The translations under genes and the position numbers were made by a program. From Nocardioides psychrotolerans (GTDB lineage Bacteria; Actinomycetota; Actinomycetes; Propionibacteriales; Nocardioidaceae), in NCBI RefSeq assembly GCF_900113685.1, contig NZ_FOQG01000002.1, forward strand, positions 213,404 to 277,403: 64,000 nucleotides of DNA, written 5' to 3'. Every line of letters starts with the position of its first letter. The stretch's first letter is position 1. Under the pieces are notes generated by a model that made no database searches, was not told where the DNA came from, and saw nothing but the letters and a program-made list of their open reading frames with translations. Positions 16,897 through 24,915 of the stretch are shown one piece after another.

Positions 16897-16902
16897 TAGG
16901 GT
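16897..16902 (+). promoter_or_regulatory. -10 element TAGGGT before the MFS transporter gene
   Basis: TAGGGT ends 9 nt before the GTG start with no ribosome site between, consistent with a leaderless or near-leaderless transcript. Confidence 0.4.
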
Positions 16903-16911
16903 CTGCTGCTT

Positions 16912-18153
16912 GTGAGCAGACTCGTCGAGACCGTGGTGCCGCGGCGCCTCGGCACCGACTTCAGGTGGCTGCTCGCGTCGTCCTGGATCAGCAACCTGGG
17001 CGATGGTCTCGCGCTCGCCGCGGGCCCCCTCCTGGTCGCGTCGCAGACCGACCAGGAGTTCCTCGTCGCGCTGGCCGCGCTGCTGCAGTGGGCGCCGCCG
17101 CTGATCTTCGGGCTGTACGCCGGTGCGCTCACCGACCGCCTCGACCGGAGGCTGATCGTGGTCACCGTCGACCTCGTGCGTTGCGGGGTGCTGGTGGTGC
17201 TGGCGGGCGCGGTGGCGACGGACCATGTGTCGGTCGGGCTGGTGCTCGGGTCGCTCTTCCTGCTCGGGACGGCCGAGATCTTCGCCGACAACGCCTCGAG
17301 CACGCTGTTGCCGATGATCGTCGACCGCGACGACCTGGCAGTGGGCAACGCGCGGCTGCAGACCGGCTTCATCACCGTCAACCAGCTCGCCGGTCCGCCG
17401 ATCGGGGCGGGGCTGTTCGCCGCGGGCATGGCCTGGCCCTTCGCCATGCAGGCGGTGCTCGTGCTGCTCGGCGCGGTGCTGATCTCGCGGCTGACGGTGG
17501 GGCGCCCGGTGCGTGCGGCGGTGGAGGGCCAGCGGGTGCGTGCCGAGATCGTGGAGGGCTTCCGGTGGGTGCGCCACCACGCAGCCGTGCGCACCCTGGT
17601 GCTGACGATCTTCACCTTCAACATCACCTTCGGTGCGGCCTGGTCGGTCCTGGTGCTCTACGCCAGCGACCGGCTCGGGCTCGGTGCGGTCGGCTTCGGC
17701 CTGCTCACGACGATCTCGGCGGTCGGGGGGCTGATCGGCACGCTCTGCTACGGCGCGATCACGCGGCGGGTGTTGCTCGGCAACCTGATGCGCGTCGGGC
17801 TGGTCATCGAGACGTTCACCCACCTCGCGCTCGCGATCACCACGGTCCCGTGGGTCGCGATGGTCATCTTCTTCGTGTTCGGCGCCCACGCGTTCATCTG
17901 GGGCACTACGTCGGTGACCGTGCGCCAACGCGCGGTGCCGACGGCGCTCCAGGGCCGCGTGGGCTCGGTCTACACCGTCGGCATCTACGGCGGGCTGGTC
18001 GTCGGCGCGGGCATCGGGGGAGCGCTGGCGCAGTCCTTCGGCGTCACCGCGCCGTTCTGGTTCGCGTTCGCCGGCTCCGCGGTGTTCGTGGTCCTCATCT
18101 GGTCGCAGCTGAGCCACATCGCTCACGCCGACGAGGCGCCCGCGCCCGGGTGA
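16912..18153 (+). CDS. MFS transporter, EntS-like exporter group
   Basis: A 413-residue membrane protein with about 12 hydrophobic segments. The N-terminus (FRWLLASSWISNLGDGLAL) and the loop YAGALTDRLDRRLIVV after helix 2 match the MFS_3 / enterobactin-exporter-like branch of the major facilitator family; such proteins pump small molecules outward using the proton gradient. The substrate cannot be predicted and no biosynthetic cluster is adjacent. It is followed by a strong hairpin before smc. Confidence 0.85.
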   Translation: MSRLVETVVPRRLGTDFRWLLASSWISNLGDGLALAAGPLLVASQTDQEFLVALAALLQWAPPLIFGLYAGALTDRLDRRLIVVTVDLVRCGVLVVLAGAVATDHVSVGLVLGSLFLLGTAEIFADNASSTLLPMIVDRDDLAVGNARLQTGFITVNQLAGPPIGAGLFAAGMAWPFAMQAVLVLLGAVLISRLTVGRPVRAAVEGQRVRAEIVEGFRWVRHHAAVRTLVLTIFTFNITFGAAWSVLVLYASDRLGLGAVGFGLLTTISAVGGLIGTLCYGAITRRVLLGNLMRVGLVIETFTHLALAITTVPWVAMVIFFVFGAHAFIWGTTSVTVRQRAVPTALQGRVGSVYTVGIYGGLVVGAGIGGALAQSFGVTAPFWFAFAGSAVFVVLIWSQLSHIAHADEAPAPG

Positions 18154-18214
18154 GCCGCGCCCTCCTCGGGGTGGCTGTCGACCTTCGGGCTCGTCGTACC
18201 AGGTGGGCGAGTCG

Positions 18215-18250
18215 GTCGCTTGTCAGGGGTTGCAACACCCCTCAAGCGAC
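18215..18250. terminator. Long hairpin between the MFS gene and smc
   Basis: An 8-bp outer stem (18215-18222 with 18243-18250), a 2-nt bulge and a 6-bp inner stem (18225-18230 with 18237-18242) enclose a 6-nt loop. The centre GTTGCAAC is itself a palindrome. It most likely ends the MFS transcript; an operator role is possible. The rest of the 271-nt spacer holds short GC-rich repeats and no gene. Confidence 0.6.
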
Positions 18251-18424
18251 GGGGTCCCCGGACATCCGGGTAGTCATGCAGCCCGGCCCCGCCGCCCCGC
18301 CTCCCACCTCCGGCAGGACGCGGCGATCGGAAGGTAGGGTGAGGCGCGCTGAGCTTCCCCGGCGGCGGGCGCCCCCGCACCCGCGCCTCAGTGCAGCCAC
18401 GTCGACCACTGATGGAGTCTCGCG

Positions 18425-21400
18425 TTGTACCTGAAGAGCCTGACCCTCAAGGGGTTCAAGTCCTTCGCCTCCTCGACCACGCTCCAGCTCGAGCCGGGCA
18501 TCACCTGCATCGTGGGCCCCAACGGCTCCGGCAAGTCCAACGTGGTCGACGCGCTCGCCTGGGTCATGGGTGAGCAGGGCGCCAAGTCGCTGCGCGGCGG
18601 CAAGATGGAGGACGTCATCTTCGCGGGCACCTCCGGGCGCCCGCCGCTGGGTCGCGCCGAGGTGCTGCTGACCATCGACAACTCCGACGGCGCCCTGCCG
18701 ATCGAGTACGCCGAGGTCACGATCAGCCGCACGATGTTCCGCTCCGGGGGCTCGGAGTATGCGATCAACGGCACCTCCTGCCGCCTGCTCGACGTGCAGG
18801 AGCTGCTCAGCGACTCCGGCATCGGTCGCGAGATGCACGTCATCGTCGGCCAGGGCCAGCTCGACACGATCCTGCACGCGACGCCGGAGGACCGCCGTGG
18901 CTTCATCGAGGAAGCGGCGGGGGTCCTCAAGCATCGCAAGCGCAAGGAGAAGGCGCTCCGCAAGCTCGACTCCACCGACGGCAACCTCACCCGGCTCCAC
19001 GACCTGCTCAGCGAGATCCGCCGCCAGCTCAAGCCGCTCGGCCGCCAGGCCGAGGTCGCCCGTCGTGCGGCCGGCGTCCAGGCCGACGCCCGCGACGCGC
19101 GGGCCCGGCTGATGGCCGACGACCTCGTCACCGCCCGCACCGCGCTGCAGCAGGAGATGGCCGACGAGTCGATCCTGGTCGAGCGCCGTGCGGCGGTCGA
19201 GAAGGCGCTGGCCGAGGGGCGCGAGGCCGAGACCGTGCTCGAGGCCGCGCTGCGCGAGGACCTGCCGGCGCTGTCGAAGGCCCAGGACGTGCAGTACTCC
19301 CTCAACGGTCTCCGCGAGCGCCTGCGCGGCACCGCCTCCCTCGCCGCCGAGCGGGTCCGCAACGCCGCCAGCGTGAGCGAGAGCGAGCCGCAGGGACGTG
19401 ATCCGGAGGAGCTCGAGGCCCAGGCCGAGCAGGTCCGCCAGCAGGAGCAGCAGATCGGTGCCGAGGTCGACGCCTCCCGCACCGGCCTCGAGCAGGCGGT
19501 CTCCGGGCGTCGTACGGCGGAGGAGGCGGCCGCCGAGGAGGACCGCCGCGTGGCGGGGCTGGTGCGCGCCGCGGCCGACCGTCGCGAGGGCCTGGCCCGG
19601 CTCCACGGCCAGGTCAACGCGCTCAGGTCTCGCGCCGCGGCCGCCGACGACGAGATCGGTCGGCTCGGGCTGGCGCGCGAGGAGGCCGTCGCGCGTGCCG
19701 ACCGGGCCCAGCGCGACTTCACCTCGCTCGAGACCAGTGTTGCCGGCCTCGACGCCGGCGAGGAGGGTCTCGATGCGGAGCACGAGGCCGCCACCAACGT
19801 CCTCGACGACCTGGAGGAGCGCCTCGCCAAGACCCGCGAGGAGGCCCAGCAGGCCGACCGCGACCGCTCGTCGCTGGCCGCCCGCAAGGACGCCCTCGAG
19901 ATGGGCCTCAACCGCAAGGACGGCGCCGGCGCCCTGCTCGCCGCCACCGACGCCGTCTCCGGGTTGATGGGCTCGGTCGCCGCGCTGCTCTCGGTGCGCA
20001 CCGGCTTCGAGACCGCGATCGCCAGCGCCCTCGGCTCCGCTGCCGACGCCGTCGCCGTGACCGACGCGGGCGCCGCGGTGGTCGCGATGGGCCACCTCAA
20101 GACCGACGACCTGGGGCGTGCCGGCATGCTGCTCGGCGGCCTCGTCGAGACCGCCGACCGCACCTGGCCCGGCCTGCCGGACCACGCGACGTACGCCGTC
20201 GACGCCGTCGAGTGCCCCGACACCCTGCGCCCGGCGTTGAGGCGGCTGCTCCTCAAGGTCGCCGTCGTCGACGACCTGGCGCTCGCGCAGGCGCTGGTCG
20301 CCGACCTGCCGGACGTCACGGCGGTGACCCGCGAGGGCGACGTGCTCGGGACCCACTTCGCGGCCGGCGGTTCCACGAGTCAGCCCAGCCTGATCGAGAT
20401 CCAGGCCGCGGTCGACGAGGCGTCCACGCGGCTGACCGAGGCGATCGCCGCCTCGGAGCGGCTGACCTTCGACCTGTCCCGCCTCGAGGCCGAGCGGCTC
20501 GAGGCACACAAGCGCGCCGACGTGGCGCTGGCCAAGCTCCACGAGTCCGACGCCACGCTGGCGGCGGTGGCCGAGGAGCTCGGTCAGCACGGCTCGGCGG
20601 CCCGCTCGGCCCGTGGCGAGGCCGACCGGCTCGGCCAGGCGATCGACAAGGCGCAGGCGGCCCGCGAGCAGGACCTCGCCGGGCTCGCCGACCTCGAGCA
20701 GCGCCTCGCGACCGCCGAGGACGCCCCCGACGAGGAACCTGACACCGCCGAGCGCGAGCGGCTTGCCGAGGCCGCCAAGGCCGCGCGCCAGGGCGAGATG
20801 GATTCCCGGCTCGCGCTGCGCACCTCAGAGGAACGCGCTCGCGCCCTGCACGGCCGCGCCGAGTCGCTGGTGCGCGCCGCCCGCACCGAGCGCGAGGCCC
20901 GCGCCAAGGCCGCAGCCCGCCGCGAGCGGCTGCTCCGCGAGGGCCAGGCCGCGGAAGCGGTCGGCGTCGCGGCGTCCTACGTCCTGTCGCGCCTCGAGGT
21001 CTCCATCCACCGGGCGACCGAGGCCCGCCAGGAGGTCGAGGCGTCCCGCACCGGCCGTGAGCAGGAGCTGCTGACCCGGCGGGGGAGCCTGCGCGACCTG
21101 ATGCGCGAGCACGACGAGCTGGTCAACTCCGTCCACCGCGACGAGATGGCCCGCACCCAGCAGCGCATGCGCATCGAGCAGCTGGAGGAGCGCGCGCTGG
21201 AGGAGCTCGGGCTCGACGCCGACGGGCTGGCGTCCGACTACGGCCCCCACAACGACGTGCCGGCGACGGCGCCCGACGCGGAGGGCAACATCCCGGACCC
21301 GGTGCCGTTCGTGCGCGAGGAGCAGCAGAAGCGGCTCAAGACCGCCGAGCGCGAGCTGGCCATGCTCGGCAAGGTCAACCCCTTGGCGCTCGAGGAGTTC

Positions 21401-21973
21401 TCCGCGATGGAGGAGCGACACAAGTTCCTCACCGAGCAGCTCGAGGACCTCAAGAAGACCCGCGCCGATCTGCTCGACATCGTCAAGGAGGTCGACGCCC
21501 GGGTCGAGGCCGTCTTCACCGAGGCCTTCGCCGACGTCACCGTGGCCTTCGACCAGACCTTCGCCCGGCTGTTCCCCGGCGGCGAGGGCCGGCTGGTCCT
21601 CACCAACCCCGGCGACATGCTGTCGACGGGCGTCGAGGTCGAGGCCCGCCCACCGGGCAAGAGGGTCAAACGGCTCAGCCTGCTCTCGGGTGGGGAGCGG
21701 TCGCTGGTGGCCGTGGCGTTCCTGGTGGCGCTCTTCAAGGCCCGGCCGTCGCCCTTCTACATCCTCGACGAGGTCGAGGCGGCGCTCGACGACACCAACC
21801 TCGGTCGGCTGCTGCAGATATACGAGGAGCTTCGCGAGAACTCCCAGCTCCTCGTCATCACCCACCAGAAGCGGACCATGGAGGTCGGCGACGCCCTCTA
21901 CGGCGTGACCATGCGCGGAGACGGCGTCAGTGCTGTCATCAGCCAGCGACTGCGAGAGACCGAGCCTGCCTGA
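18425..21973 (+). CDS. smc: Chromosome segregation ATPase SMC
   Basis: A 1182-residue SMC, full family length. Walker A GPNGSGKS is at residues 31-38, then a long charged coiled coil, the hinge at about 500-680 (with GLMGSVAALLSVRTGFE), the second coil, and the C-terminal head with signature LLSGGERS (about 1086-1093) and Walker B FYILDEVEAALDD. It organises the chromosome with ScpAB, which are not in the window. Translation starts at TTG 18425, where homology begins. The stop overlaps the next ATG by one base (TGATG). Confidence 0.97.
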   Translation: MYLKSLTLKGFKSFASSTTLQLEPGITCIVGPNGSGKSNVVDALAWVMGEQGAKSLRGGKMEDVIFAGTSGRPPLGRAEVLLTIDNSDGALPIEYAEVTISRTMFRSGGSEYAINGTSCRLLDVQELLSDSGIGREMHVIVGQGQLDTILHATPEDRRGFIEEAAGVLKHRKRKEKALRKLDSTDGNLTRLHDLLSEIRRQLKPLGRQAEVARRAAGVQADARDARARLMADDLVTARTALQQEMADESILVERRAAVEKALAEGREAETVLEAALREDLPALSKAQDVQYSLNGLRERLRGTASLAAERVRNAASVSESEPQGRDPEELEAQAEQVRQQEQQIGAEVDASRTGLEQAVSGRRTAEEAAAEEDRRVAGLVRAAADRREGLARLHGQVNALRSRAAAADDEIGRLGLAREEAVARADRAQRDFTSLETSVAGLDAGEEGLDAEHEAATNVLDDLEERLAKTREEAQQADRDRSSLAARKDALEMGLNRKDGAGALLAATDAVSGLMGSVAALLSVRTGFETAIASALGSAADAVAVTDAGAAVVAMGHLKTDDLGRAGMLLGGLVETADRTWPGLPDHATYAVDAVECPDTLRPALRRLLLKVAVVDDLALAQALVADLPDVTAVTREGDVLGTHFAAGGSTSQPSLIEIQAAVDEASTRLTEAIAASERLTFDLSRLEAERLEAHKRADVALAKLHESDATLAAVAEELGQHGSAARSARGEADRLGQAIDKAQAAREQDLAGLADLEQRLATAEDAPDEEPDTAERERLAEAAKAARQGEMDSRLALRTSEERARALHGRAESLVRAARTEREARAKAAARRERLLREGQAAEAVGVAASYVLSRLEVSIHRATEARQEVEASRTGREQELLTRRGSLRDLMREHDELVNSVHRDEMARTQQRMRIEQLEERALEELGLDADGLASDYGPHNDVPATAPDAEGNIPDPVPFVREEQQKRLKTAERELAMLGKVNPLALEEFSAMEERHKFLTEQLEDLKKTRADLLDIVKEVDARVEAVFTEAFADVTVAFDQTFARLFPGGEGRLVLTNPGDMLSTGVEVEARPPGKRVKRLSLLSGGERSLVAVAFLVALFKARPSPFYILDEVEAALDDTNLGRLLQIYEELRENSQLLVITHQKRTMEVGDALYGVTMRGDGVSAVISQRLRETEPA

Positions 21974-22425
21974 TGTCCAGCGGCCCCGGACGACCCACGC
22001 GCGGCGACTACGTCGCCTGGCGCACCGTCACCACGCGTTGGCGCGACGACGACGCCTACGGCCACCTCAACAACGCGACCTACTACGAGCTGTTCGACAC
22101 GGCCGTCAACGCCCACCTCTACGAGGCGACCGGGCTCGACATCCGGTCCCTCCCACAGATCGGCGTGGTGGCGGAGACGTCGTGCCGCTACTTCCGCGAG
22201 CTCGGCTTCCCGGAGCCGATCGAGACCGGCCTGGTCGTCGACAAGGTCGGCACCTCGTCGGTCGTCTACCGGATCGGGCTCTTCCAGGGTGACTCCGACG
22301 AGGCCGCGGCCGAGGGCCGGTTCGTGCACGTCTACGTCGACAACACCGATCCCGCGCGGCGGAGCACCCCGATCCCCGCCGAGATCCGCGCCGTCGTGGA
22401 GCCACTGCTGAGGACCCCGTCATGA
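21973..22425 (+). CDS. Acyl-CoA thioesterase, 4HBT hot-dog family
   Basis: A 150-residue single hot-dog domain. The YGHLNNATYYELFDTAV segment (about residues 30-46), preceded by RWRDDD, is the 4-hydroxybenzoyl-CoA-thioesterase-type active-site helix with its Asp. Family members hydrolyse acyl-CoA thioesters; the substrate here is unknown. The gene overlaps smc by one base and the methyltransferase by four, so the three are translationally linked, although no functional link with SMC is known. Confidence 0.87.
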   Translation: MSSGPGRPTRGDYVAWRTVTTRWRDDDAYGHLNNATYYELFDTAVNAHLYEATGLDIRSLPQIGVVAETSCRYFRELGFPEPIETGLVVDKVGTSSVVYRIGLFQGDSDEAAAEGRFVHVYVDNTDPARRSTPIPAEIRAVVEPLLRTPS

Positions 22426-23387
22426 CGTCCTCCCCGTCCTCGATCCTGGACTTCCCGCGTCGCTACTGCCCGACCTGCGACCGGATCGTCACGAAGGACT
22501 TCCGACCCGGCCCGGGCGGACGCCCCGACGCGTCCTGCCCGCGGTGTCGGAGCCTGGAGCGGCACCGGTTCTTCGCGATCCTGCTGAGCGTGCTCTCGCC
22601 GCTGCTCGACGACGTCGACCTGCTGCTCGAGGTCTCGCCCTCGCCGCAGACCACACCGCTGCTGGGCCGGTTGGGTGCGCGCACCCACCTCAAGCTCGAC
22701 CTCGGCGCCGACAACCGCCGCGTCGACGTGCTCGGCAGCCTCACCGACGTGCCGCTCGCGGACGACTCGGTCGACCTGCTGGTGTGCTACCACGTGCTCG
22801 AGCACATCCCCGACGACCTGGCGGCGATGCGCGAGATCGCCCGGGTGCTGGCTCCCGACGGCCTGGGCATCCTCCAGGTCCCGTTCCGCCCCGGCACGGT
22901 CACCGACGAGGACCCGTCGGCCGGCGAGGAGGAGCGGCTGCGGCGCTTCGGGCAGGCCGACCACGTGCGCTACTACGGCGACGACTTCGAGGACCGGCTG
23001 GCCTCGTGCGGCCTCGCGATCCAGCGCATCACCCCGCGCTCGCTGCTCGGTGAGGAGATGTCGACCTGGGTGCGGGCCGAGCCCGACGAGATGGTCTGGC
23101 TGGTCCGGCCCGCGACCGGCGCCGCGGTGCCGGAGCCGTTGGTCGTGACGTCGACGGCGCTGACCCGCACGTTCGACGCGATGCTCGGGGAGATCACCCG
23201 CCTGCAGGGCGAGGTGCTCCAGGCGCGTGGTCGGCTCGAGCGGGTCCGGGCCGAGCGTGACCGGCTCCGTGGGGCAGTTGCCGCTCCCGGGGCGCCGGCT
23301 CCTGCCGCGACGCCCGCCTCCGGCGCGCGCCGCGTCGTACGACGGGTGCGGGCGATGAGGGGCAGGTCACGGGGCCGCGCCGACTGA
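22422..23387 (+). CDS. Class I SAM-dependent methyltransferase with N-terminal cysteine pairs
   Basis: A 321-residue protein. It opens with two CXXC pairs (CPTC near residue 13, CPRC near 36) that could bind zinc, then a Methyltransf_11-type domain in which YHVLEHIPDDLAAMREI (about 123-139) and LAPDGLGILQVPF form the usual motif II/III region. The first SAM loop is unusual (LLLEVSPSPQTTPLLG). The C-terminal 80 residues are Arg/Ala-rich and helical, ending in many arginines. The substrate is unknown. The ATG start overlaps the thioesterase stop. Confidence 0.8.
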   Translation: MTSSPSSILDFPRRYCPTCDRIVTKDFRPGPGGRPDASCPRCRSLERHRFFAILLSVLSPLLDDVDLLLEVSPSPQTTPLLGRLGARTHLKLDLGADNRRVDVLGSLTDVPLADDSVDLLVCYHVLEHIPDDLAAMREIARVLAPDGLGILQVPFRPGTVTDEDPSAGEEERLRRFGQADHVRYYGDDFEDRLASCGLAIQRITPRSLLGEEMSTWVRAEPDEMVWLVRPATGAAVPEPLVVTSTALTRTFDAMLGEITRLQGEVLQARGRLERVRAERDRLRGAVAAPGAPAPAATPASGARRVVRRVRAMRGRSRGRAD

Positions 23388-23454
23388 GGAGTGGAGCTCG
23401 GTCCACCTGGGCGTGGGAGGGTGAGGTTCAGTTCCTCGTCTCTCGGGAGTCACC

Positions 23455-23679
23455 TTGCTGATCGCCTGGATCGCCATGCTCGTCATCCTGCTCATCTGCG
23501 CGGGCGTGGGTCTGTTCGTCGCCTTCCCGCACCGCGGGGAGCGGCTGCCGGCCGCTCCGTGGCTCGGTGAGGCGATGGCGCGTGCCGCCGACGCCGTCCC
23601 CACGCTCGACCCGGAGGACGACGAGCGCGACGCCGAGACCGCCGACCGCCTGACCTCGCGGGGCACCGCACAGCGCTGA
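23455..23679 (+). CDS. Small single-span membrane protein, function unknown
   Basis: A 74-residue protein with one N-terminal membrane helix (LIAWIAMLVILLICAGVGLF) followed by an acidic cytosolic tail. The TTG start has GGGAG at 5 nt spacing. It lies between the methyltransferase and ftsY. No family is recognised. Confidence 0.6.
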   Translation: MLIAWIAMLVILLICAGVGLFVAFPHRGERLPAAPWLGEAMARAADAVPTLDPEDDERDAETADRLTSRGTAQR

Positions 23680-23702
23680 TCGGGGCGGCACCCGCCTCTG
23701 GT

Positions 23703-23708
23703 TGGATT
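23703..23708 (+). promoter_or_regulatory. Possible -10 element TGGATT of a leaderless ftsY transcript
   Basis: TGGATT ends 6 nt before the ftsY ATG and there is no Shine-Dalgarno. It is weaker than the other TANNNT elements in the window. Confidence 0.35.
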
Positions 23709-23714
23709 GGGGCC

Positions 23715-24866
23715 ATGGACGGCTTGGCTCTCGTGATCCTGATCATCGCCCTCGTGGCGCTCGCCCTCGTGGGGACCGTCACCGGGCTCGTGGTGACGCG
23801 CCGGCGCACGCCGGCACCGCTGCCCGACACCTGGACCGACGACCTCGGCATCCCGCCCGGCGCGCAGCCGGGGGCCACGGACGTCCTGGAGCCGGAGGTC
23901 CTGGATCCTGAGTTCGTCGAGCCCACCGCGGCGGTCCTCGAGAGGCCCGAGGGCACCGCCTCCAGGCTGGTCCGGCTGCGTCAGCGGCTGGCGGGCTCGC
24001 AGGGCGGCCTCGGACGCGGCCTGCTCGCACTCCTGAGCCGTGACCGCCTCGACGAGGACACGTGGGAGTCGATCGAGGACACCCTGCTCACTGCCGACGT
24101 CGGTGTCACCCCGACGCAGGAGCTCGTCGAGCGGCTGCGCACCCGGCTGCGGGTCGACGGCAACGAGGCGGGCGACCCCCGCACGGTGCTCCGCGAGGAG
24201 CTCCTGACCCTGGTCGACCCGAGCATGGACCGTCGTCTTCAGGTCAGCGGTGCCGACGGCCAGCCCGGCGTCGTGCTCGTCGTCGGGGTCAACGGCGCCG
24301 GCAAGACCACCACCGTCGGCAAGATCGCCCGGATCCTGGTCGCCGAGGAGCGTTCGGTCGTGCTCGGCGCGGCCGACACCTTCCGGGCCGCCGCGGTCGA
24401 GCAGCTGGCGACCTGGGCTGAGCGCGTGGGCGTCGAGGTCGTGCGCGGCCCCGAGGGCACCGACCCCGCCAGCGTCGCCTTCGAGGCGGTCAAGGAGGGT
24501 GTCGACCGGGGTGTCGACACCGTCATCATTGACACCGCCGGCCGTCTGCAGAACAAGCAGGGCCTCATGGACGAGCTCGGCAAGGTCAAGCGGGTCATCG
24601 AGAAGCAGGCCCCGGTCACCGAGGTGCTGCTCGTCCTCGATGCGACCACCGGGCAGAACGGCCTGATTCAGGCCCGGGTCTTCAGCGAGGTCGTCGACGT
24701 CACCGGCATCGTCCTCACCAAGCTCGACGGCTCCGCCAAGGGGGGCATCGTCGTCGCGGTCCAGCGCGAGCTCGGCGTACCGGTCAAGCTCGTCGGTCTC
24801 GGTGAGGGTGCCGACGACCTGGCGCCGTTCGACGCCGGCGCGTTCGTCGACGCGCTCCTGGGCTGA
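23715..24866 (+). CDS. ftsY: Signal recognition particle receptor FtsY
   Basis: A 383-residue SRP GTPase receptor that docks Ffh-ribosome complexes at the membrane. An N-terminal transmembrane helix (about residues 4-27) and a short acidic A region precede the NG domain. The G1 loop [13 protein letters not shown] is at about 191-203, DTAGRLQNK follows, and [10 protein letters not shown] and the closing [14 protein letters not shown] are intact. The membrane anchor on FtsY is usual in Actinobacteria. It lies just after the smc group, as is common. Confidence 0.97.
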   Translation: MDGLALVILIIALVALALVGTVTGLVVTRRRTPAPLPDTWTDDLGIPPGAQPGATDVLEPEVLDPEFVEPTAAVLERPEGTASRLVRLRQRLAGSQGGLGRGLLALLSRDRLDEDTWESIEDTLLTADVGVTPTQELVERLRTRLRVDGNEAGDPRTVLREELLTLVDPSMDRRLQVSGADGQPGVVLVVGVNGAGKTTTVGKIARILVAEERSVVLGAADTFRAAAVEQLATWAERVGVEVVRGPEGTDPASVAFEAVKEGVDRGVDTVIIDTAGRLQNKQGLMDELGKVKRVIEKQAPVTEVLLVLDATTGQNGLIQARVFSEVVDVTGIVLTKLDGSAKGGIVVAVQRELGVPVKLVGLGEGADDLAPFDAGAFVDALLG

Positions 24867-24890
24867 GGCCGGCTGAGCGCCGCCCTGCAA

Positions 24891-24911
24891 CATCGCGCCG
24901 ACTCGGCGATG
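24891..24911. terminator. Short hairpin between convergent ftsY and glycosyltransferase genes
   Basis: An 8-bp stem with a 2-nt bulge and a 3-nt loop lies in the 49-nt convergent spacer and could stop transcription from both sides. Confidence 0.5.
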
Positions 24912-24915
24912 CGGG

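Noticed and set aside
15397..18126. Very long minus-strand open frame opposite the LVIVD and MFS genes
   Set aside because: Long antisense frames are normal in GC-rich DNA. Its product is Arg/Asp/Gly-rich without motifs, while the plus strand encodes clear families.
18242..20590. Leu/Gly-rich minus-strand frame opposite smc
   Set aside because: Mirror of the SMC coiled coil codon bias; no start, motif or ribosome site.
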